The notes below the pieces were generated by a model that saw only the letters and a list, made by a program, of their open reading frames with translations, had not been told where the DNA came from and did no database searches. From contig JALJCS010000007.1 of the NCBI GenBank assembly GCA_023055355.1, forward strand, positions 282,001 through 346,000: 64,000 bases of DNA. Reading direction: 5' to 3'. This DNA is from Agelaius tricolor. Taxonomy: Eukaryota > Chordata > Aves > Passeriformes > Icteridae. Positions within the stretch are counted from its first letter, which is position 1. Each line of letters begins with the position of its first letter. Made by a program: the position numbers and the translations under genes. Shown here piece after piece: positions 57,759 through 64,000 of the stretch.

Positions 57759-58450
57759 CCCGCCGCAGGTGCGGGGACACGGGGGGGCGGCTGACGTCAG
57801 GGCGGGGACAGGGCGGGGGGGCACGGCCCCCAGGCAACCACGGCGAGGGGCTGCGGTGGGCGACCCCCGCGGGGCCCGGCTGGGAGCGGGCACGGGCCGG
57901 GACGGGCTCCGGGTGCAGCCGAGCCCCTTCGGGGATGGGTCTGGGGGGCGCTGGTGGCAGCCACGCGGTGCCTGTCGCTGTCCGCACCGGCCCCAGCCCG
58001 AGGACACGGGGACACCGCACCCGCGACACCGGGGACACCGCGGAACTGAGGGCGGCTGGTGCAGCTCCGGGGCGGAGTGACCGCCCTGCACAGCAAGGGA
58101 GCAAGGGATATCCCGCTCTCCGGGCTTGGGAAAGAGCGAGGGAAGAGAAGGGGCAGATGGTTCCCGTTCGGTGGGAGGAAAACCCGGCAGGCTGAGGAGC
58201 CAGGAGATGAAGCAGCGAGGGGCAGCGGCGCCGGGCTCGGGGGTGCCGGAGCATCCCCAGCTCCAGCCCCGGGGAATCCGCCGGCTCCGCTCCCCCGGCG
58301 CCTCCTGGCACCTTTCCCACGCCGAGCCCCGGCGGCAGATGCCGAGCGGTTTTGAGGCCGGAGGTTTTGTTTCCAGGCGGTGAATTATTCATCCCAGCCC
58401 GTGCCGCCCGGGCCGGGCCGCTCAGGCCCAATTACAGTAATGGAAGGAGG
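57759..58450 (-). promoter_or_regulatory. CpG-rich 5' flank of CHRNA10
   Basis: High CpG density from exon 2 of CHRNA10 out to about 58450, with no TATA box close to the ATG, suggesting a CpG-island promoter. At 58381-58392 a tgaattattcat word (ATGAATAATTCA on the minus strand) stands out as AT-rich in this GC-rich flank. Confidence 0.5.
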
Positions 58451-58494
58451 CGAAGCCGCAGTGACCCGGCCCCTGCACACAGCGAGTGTCACCT

Positions 58495-58760
58495 GAACGA
58501 GCCACCCGCCAGGGACAGGGACACCTCCCATTGTCCCAGGTGCTCCCAGCCCCAGTGTCCAGCCTGGCCTTGGCACTGCCAGGGATGCAGGGGCAGCCCC
58601 AGCTGCTCTGGGCACCTGTGCCAGGGCCTGCCCACCCTGCCAGGGAACAATTCCTCATTACCAAGATCCCACCCAGCCCTGCCCTCTGGCACTGGCAGCC
58701 ATTCCCTGGGTGCTGTCCCTGCAAGCCTTGTCCCCAGTCCCTGTCCAGCTTTTACAGGAG
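58495..58760 (-). mobile_element. CR1 family 2 copy between CHRNA10 and NUP98
   Basis: Matches the other minus-strand family 2 copies from ccagggacagggacacc to ccagtccctgtccagct. 58761-59000 shows nothing further. Confidence 0.83.
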
Positions 58761-59016
58761 CTCCTTTCAGCACCAAAAGGCCAAAATCTGGTTTATCTGG
58801 GTTGCCCACACTCTGTCCCAGAGATAAGTGATGTTTCCTCCCGAGATCCTGAAGGAGCCTACGCTGATGAGCGCCGAAGGCAAGGTGGGATTGTATCAGT
58901 CATTCTGGGGCTGTCCTTACCCCCCACCCAGCCATCCCGGAGTGACACAGCAAAGGACACACACCTCCAAACCCTGCCTTAAAAACCACAGGAACCCATG
59001 GGAGTACTATAAACAT

Positions 59017-59065
59017 TTTATTTGTGGTTTTCAAAAAGACAGGAAAATAATCTAGAGCATTTATT
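59017..59065 (-). terminator. Polyadenylation signals of NUP98
   Basis: AATAAA on the minus strand at 59060-59065 and 59017-59022, about 170-215 bp past the stop codon at 59233; either could be used. Confidence 0.6.
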
Positions 59066-59232
59066 TATATTTTTTTCGATAAAAACCTTTCGATACTCCT
59101 CATGCATGAAGACCTTGGGCGCGCACCCCGGGGCGGTGCCGGGCGCTGGGCAGGGCCCGGGGCGGGCACGGAGCCGTGGCCCAGCGGGCGGCTCTGTCCC
59201 AGGCGAGCACTGGGGTGAGCCCTGCAGGGCGC

Positions 59233-62200
59233 TCAGTGCGCGGCCAGGGCCAGCTCGCGCAGGTAGGCCTGGGTGAGGCCGCGCAGCTCCTCCAGCGCGT
59301 AGTCCTCGGGCATGGGCAGGCGGCCGATGTGCGGGGCCAGCAGGCGCAGGGGCACGCGCGGCTCCGCGGGCTCGGGGCCCGCCTCGGGGCCCTGCTGCAG
59401 GCTCAGCACCGCCCGCAGCACGTTGGCCACGCGCTTCGCCATGTCTGCAAGAGCGGGGACACAGCGCTGCTGTCACGGATGGGTTTTGTGAGAAATGCTT
59501 TTGCTAGGATCTTTGCTCCTGAGAAGCTGAGAGGCCTCGGGAATGAAATGCGAACAATAATTAACTGCTGCTGTGGAATGCAACAGGTGCCTCTTTGATT
59601 GGTCTCGTGTGGTTGTTTTTAATTAATGGCCAATCACAGTCCAGCTTCCTCGGACTCTGGTCAGTCACAAGATTTTATTATCATTCCTTCCTTTCCTTTG
59701 CTAGGTTTCTGATGAAATCCTTTCTTCTATTCTTTTAGTATAGTTTTAGTATAATATTTTCGTTTAATATAATATATATCATAAAATAATAAATCAGCCT
59801 TCTGAAACACAGAATCAAGATTCTCATCTCTTCCCTCGTCCTGGGGACCCACAAACACCACCACACTCGGCGTGTGCTCCGCCCAGGAGCGCTGCAGAGC
59901 AAACCCAGCTGGGATTGATGGGGCGTTGAAAGGGAAGGCACTGGATGTGCTGTCCTCTTTCTGTTCCCTTCCTCAGCACAGGCATGCAGCCACAGGGGGA
60001 GAGCAAACAGCCTCAGGCTGTGCCAGAGGTTTAGGTTGGATACTGAGGAAAAATTCTTCCCCCAAAGGGTTTAGGAGGCTCAGCCTGCAGAAAAGGAGCC
60101 CGAGGGGGGACCTTCTCACACTCCTCAACTCCTTGGCAGGAGGAGGGGGGGATTGGACTCTGCTCCCAGGGAACAGGGACAGGAGGAGGGAGAACAGGCT
60201 CAGGCTGGGCCAGGGCAGGCTCAGCTTGGATATTGTGACAATTGCTTCCCAGACAGGGCTGTGCAGCCCTGGCACAGCTGCCCAGGGAGGTGGTGGAGTG
60301 CCCATCCCTGGAGGGATTTCACAGCCCTGTGGATGTGACACCTGGGAACATGGGTCAGTGGTGATCCTAGCAGTGCTGGGGAATGGCTGGACTGAAAGGT
60401 CTTTTCCAACCTAAAAGATTCTATGAGTCAGGGATACAGCTGCTGCCCAGGTGTCCCAGGGAGCTGCTGGACAGGGTGTCAGCATACCTGACTGAGCCAG
60501 GCGGTCCTTGGCCGTGTGGCACTGCAGCTGCTCTATCCTGTTGCACAGGGACGTCACTTTGGTGTGTAACCGCTCCAGCTCGTAGGTGGAAACATCCAGC
60601 TGGAAGAAAACACGGGTCAGCTCCAAGGCCAAACTCACCCACCAGGTGACACTACACCAAAACCTGCCTGAATTCACACCAGAGCAGGCAAAGGGGAAGC
60701 CTGGACAGGAACGTGGGGGAATGGACTTGGAGATTGCTGGGTTTGTCCCATTCCTTTCACTTGTCACTGTCACAACCCACAGGACACAGCCCTCCCCTGG
60801 CTGTGACAGCAGATAGCAAAGCCTGGTTTTAGAGATGCCCCACGTTCTGTTTGAAGCGCCTGCCAAAGAGAAGCACCAACTCCCCCTCAACAGCCAGTGA
60901 GAGCGTCAGTGCAGCCCCTGTGTGAGCTGCCAAGGCACAGAAGGCAGCTGCCCTACCTGCTGAATCCTGTCCAGCATCTCGTTGACACGGATGTAGTCGA
61001 GGTAGACCAGCCCCGCCAGCTCCCAGTCCTGGATGAGCGCGCTGCGCTCCGGCGGCGCCAGGTCCTCCAGGAACCCCTTCAGGTACTTGTAGTTCTCGTT
61101 GATAATTGCATCTGCAGAGAACTGGGGTTAGGAACAGAGGCCACCCCATCTCCACAGAGCAGGGACAGAGGGCCACTGCTGCCCTTGTCCCCAGACACCC
61201 CCGTGCTCCAGGAAGGTGGGGCTGTGCAGCAGGGAAAGCACTGCCCTGCTTCCCTGTTTGCCCAGGAAAAGCACCACACCAGGTATCCAGGGAGAGCTGG
61301 TTTGGAACTGCCAGGCCCTCTGTGCTAACTCTGCTGCTCCAAACCCAGCCTGATCCCTTTATTCGCCGCCCCATGGCTTGGAATCATGGAGTCACTCATG
61401 GTTTTGGGCTGGGGGGGACCTTAAATATCATCCAGTCCCACCTCCTTCCACTTGTCCCGGGTCCTTCTCCAGCTCTCCTGGAGCCCCTTTAGGCCCTGGC
61501 AGAGGCTCTGAGCTTGAGGTCTCCCTGTAGCTTTCTCCTGTCCAGGTGAGCCCCCAGCTCTCCCAGCCTGGCTCCAGAGCAGAGGGGATCCCACTCCCAC
61601 TCCCGCCACGCCTTTGTGTGCTGCTCAAAGTTCAGGACGCAAGAGGAGCAGCAAGACCCACCTGAGGCCAAGTGCCTGACGACCAGCTTGTGGCACTGGT
61701 TCCAGTGGCCAGCCTTGAAGAGGAACAGGGCCTCTTTGTGCTTGTCTCCCTCCATCCTGGCCCGGACGGCCTTGGCCTCGTGGATCCAGCGCGGGGGCAC
61801 GCACAGGCGCTGCGTCAGGAAGCTCTCCTTGGCCCAGCCCTCGGGGCCCTCGGCCAGCGCGCAGTGCCGGCCCAGCAGCTCCCGCACCGCCTTCTCACGG
61901 ACACTGCGGGGCACGGGGCAGCCGTCACTGCTCCTGCCAGCCCCACAGGAGCAGCACGCTGCAGGACAACGTGGCCTTCAGGAGCCTCCCACCCCACACC
62001 CCTCTGCGATCCTGGGATTTCCCCAAGTGGCACAAAGCCTCCAGGAGCACAGCTCCAGGTGCGAGAAGCCACTACAACCACAGCTCTTTAGGACTGATCC
62101 CAAGTTATTGCAAGGCCCAGGACAGTCACACAGGGTCTGTCATTGTGTGTCCAGCCCAGGACAGTCACCCAGGGTCACACTCACAGCCTGTCCAGCCCAG

Positions 62201-63319
62201 GACAGTCACACAGGGTCACTCACAGCCTGTCCAGCCCAGCACAGCCACACAGGGTCACTCAGGATGTGACCAAGCCCACGACAGCCACACAGGGTCACTC
62301 ATGGTATGTCCAGCCCAGGACAGCCACCCAGGGTCACTCAGGATGTGACCAAGCCCAGCACAGCCACCCAGGGTCACACTCACAATGTGTCCAGCCCAGC
62401 ACAGCCACCCAGGGTCACACTCACAGCGTGTCCAGCCCAGCACAGCCACCCAGGGTCACTCACTGTGCGTCAGGCTCGTGCAGCATCACGAACACGGCCC
62501 ACTCCCACAGCCCCTCGCTCTCCAGCTGGGCAGCATAGCTGGTGTTGAGCACCCCCCAGCTCTGCTGGGACAGGTGGCAGTAGTTCAGGGCCCTGAGCAC
62601 CTCCCACAGGTGCCAGCTGAGGCGGAAATCCAGCGGGTCAGAGGTGACACTCCTGGGATCCAGCAGCTGGTCAAGCTCGTAGGACCTGCAGAGGAAAAGT
62701 GGTAACTGTGAGAGCTGGTTGTGCCCACAAATCACATCCAGTCCCCTCCCTTCACCCACCTCCAAGTGTGTGATTTACATTGGTGTGGGGGTTTGCTTTT
62801 CTTTTTTAAGAAGAAAATTAACAGTGTTTACTGCTAAACTCCTATGAGTCTGCACCCAGACTGTCACCCCTTTTTCTGCTGTATGTGCTCCCCTGCAGAT
62901 TTCTCACTGCCTTCAAAAAAGGCAGCTACAGAGAAGCCTTCCTGCACTCTTCAGACACAGAAAGCACCTAAAACCCCACAAATGTGCCCCAAAGCTTAAG
63001 GTTCCCAAGTCTACCATCCCCAGGTGACACCACCTTCTGCCAGGGGTACATGTGGGGCTGATTTTGGACTGCTCCAAGAGGTTCAGGCAGATTTCACCCC
63101 CCTGCTTGGTGAACTCAGGCAGTCACTGACTGACCATGACTTTTCTATATGCTTACTGAACTCTTTGCCCACTCACCTGTCACTGTAGAGCTTTAACAAA
63201 TGGAAGCAGACATCTCTCAGGGGCCTTCCTCCATTGTCATCTTCCTCAATGACATAGCCAGAATCCTCCAGGTAAGGAGGCAGAGGACAGCAGGCGTATT
63301 TTTCACACTCTGAGGTGTT
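59233..63319 (-). CDS. NUP98: NUP98-NUP96 precursor, C-terminal exons (partial)
   Basis: Six last coding exons: 63177-63319, 62464-62685, 61662-61903, 60957-61111, 60488-60599, 59233-59444; phases agree at every join. The 5' part of the gene lies beyond the window. The encoded protein is the end of NUP96, released from the NUP98-NUP96 precursor by autocleavage, which joins the Y-shaped NUP107-NUP160 scaffold of the nuclear pore. Recognisable text: EEDDNGGRPLRDVCFHLLKL, DPLDFRLSWHLWEVLRALNY, ESEGLWEWAVFVMLHEPDA, REKAVRELL, LFKAGHWNQCHKLVVRHLAS, NENYKYLKGFLEDLAPPERS, VTSLCNRIEQLQCHTAKDRL and VPLRLLAPHIGRLPMPEDYA, an alpha-helical NUP96 fold close to the mammalian sequence. Introns hold an LTR, two CR1 fragments and a minisatellite that reaches a splice donor. 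Orientation is the same as CHRNA10, about 1.3 kb away. Confidence 0.96.
59471..59865 (+). mobile_element. Solo LTR family K, copy 4, in the last NUP98 intron
   Basis: TG...CA unit of ~395 bp collinear with 3414-3796, opposite in orientation to NUP98. The flanks cgctgc and ctcggc match imperfectly. It starts only ~25 bp from the acceptor of the final exon. Confidence 0.85.
60000..60425 (+). mobile_element. CR1 3' end in a NUP98 intron
   Basis: A more standard, diverged CR1: ggaggctcagcctgcagaaaaggag, aacaggctcaggctgggcc, cacagctgcccagggagg and a ttccaacctaaaagattctatg tail. Confidence 0.8.
61375..61580 (-). mobile_element. CR1 fragment in a NUP98 intron
   Basis: Minus-orientation CR1 3' sequence beginning with aatcatggagtcactcatgg and running into ctctcccagcctggctcc. 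It lies between the exons at 60957-61111 and 61662-61903. Confidence 0.75.
62110..62463 (+). repeat. Minisatellite (~36-bp unit) abutting a NUP98 splice donor
   Basis: About eight to nine copies of tgtccagcccaggacagcca followed by cacagggtcactcac. The last unit runs into the exon at 62464: its gggtcactcactgtgcgtc is aligned with array text gggtcacactcacagcgtgtc, so the donor sits inside a repeat unit. Confidence 0.9.
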
Positions 63320-64000
63320 CTAGGGAGATAGTTTCAACAGTAAGTTTGAAGACCATATTCTGAACAAAACTGAATTCCACAGCTCAGCAGGCTCAGGAGA
63401 CTCTCTCTGCACCTGCAGGTGGAACCTCCCCAGAACTATGGACCAACATGAAAAACCTGAACCCAAAATGCTTGGGCAGGTTCATGTCTCACACTGAGCT
63501 CTGACAAACACTGCCTGGAGGCACAGCCAGCTCTCACACACAGCCTGTATTCCCAAAGGCTCTTATAGCTGGAAAACTATGTGGGCCTTTATGGAATGAA
63601 GTGAGTGCATCCCAGGGAGCCTTCTCTCTGTAGCTCAGCAGGGTCTGGGCAGCCACGAGCAGCACAGGACACACTGAGTCAGTCAGAACAATCAGCTGAG
63701 AACTTTCTCTGCAGCTGGGGATTCAGAAGTGCTCAACACTGAATATTGAAGCAAACATCAGTAACATGTTTCTAGACTTGCTGCTGTACTTAGGCTGCCT
63801 TGAGGATGGAGGGCTGAGCTGGCTTTAGTTAAATGATTAAACATGTTTTTCAGCAGAACCCTTTGTCCTGCTGCACACAGAGCTGAGAGCTCTGCAGCAA
63901 GACACAGGGCTCTGCATAATGCATGGAGCCACAGAGGTGTGGGACAGGGGCTGGGGGGGCACACACAGGTGTGGGACAGGGGCTGGGGGGACTGAGGGGG
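63320..64000. other. NUP98 intron to window end
   Basis: Intronic; no further exon was recognised. A ~36-bp G-rich tandem (aggtgtgggacaggggctgg) begins near 63935 and runs toward the edge. Confidence 0.6.

Noticed and set aside
56033..58091. Long frames on both strands over CHRNA10
   Set aside because: Shadow frames caused by high GC; the exon-joined alpha-10 frame explains the conserved sequence.
1..64000. CRISPR arrays, bacterial operons, tRNA or rRNA genes
   Set aside because: The tandem arrays have no unique spacers, the genes are spliced vertebrate genes, and no cloverleaf or rRNA sequence was seen.

Overview
The window is vertebrate nuclear DNA and most likely comes from a songbird (Passeriformes). 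It is littered with GC-rich CR1 LINE 3' ends of avian type, several short LTR families, and many mini- and microsatellites. It carries single-exon class I olfactory receptor (OR) genes beside CHRNA10 and NUP98, and human 11p15.4 likewise has CHRNA10, NUP98 and family 51/52 ORs in one region. The bird assignment rests on the CR1 type and gene content; the narrower songbird call is inference from repeat style.

Layout. 1-8.4 kb is repeat-rich and gene-free. 8.49-9.44 kb (minus) is an intact OR51E2-like receptor and 13.66-14.63 kb (minus) a second intact family 51 receptor; both have minisatellites just beyond their 3' ends. 15-50 kb holds no intact gene. It contains two decayed OR 3' ends (33.1 kb and 40.3-40.7 kb, plus strand), near-identical CR1 copies, solo LTRs (several with 6-bp target duplications), a (TGGGA)n array split by a likely inserted element, a ~940-bp CATC array, and an inverted pair of LTR-like repeats (45.3-47.2 kb).

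51.2-54.4 kb (minus) holds a duplicated gene I cannot name. One copy encodes a short N-terminal membrane segment followed by a Pro/Ser/Gly-rich tail. The other is 5'-rearranged but ends in an RVxF-like motif resembling protein phosphatase 1 docking sites. Both have TATA boxes. 55.5-57.76 kb (minus) is a complete five-exon CHRNA10 (459 aa predicted) with a CpG-rich 5' flank. 59.2-63.3 kb (minus) is the last six coding exons of NUP98, encoding the NUP96 C-terminus; the rest lies beyond the window.

The genes do not form a pathway. The ORs are sensory or metabolite GPCRs, CHRNA10 is the partner of CHRNA9 in hair-cell cholinergic receptors, and NUP98 is a nuclear-pore housekeeping gene. Their proximity reflects conserved synteny. 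Splice sites were placed by eye using GT/AG, reading phase and family conservation.
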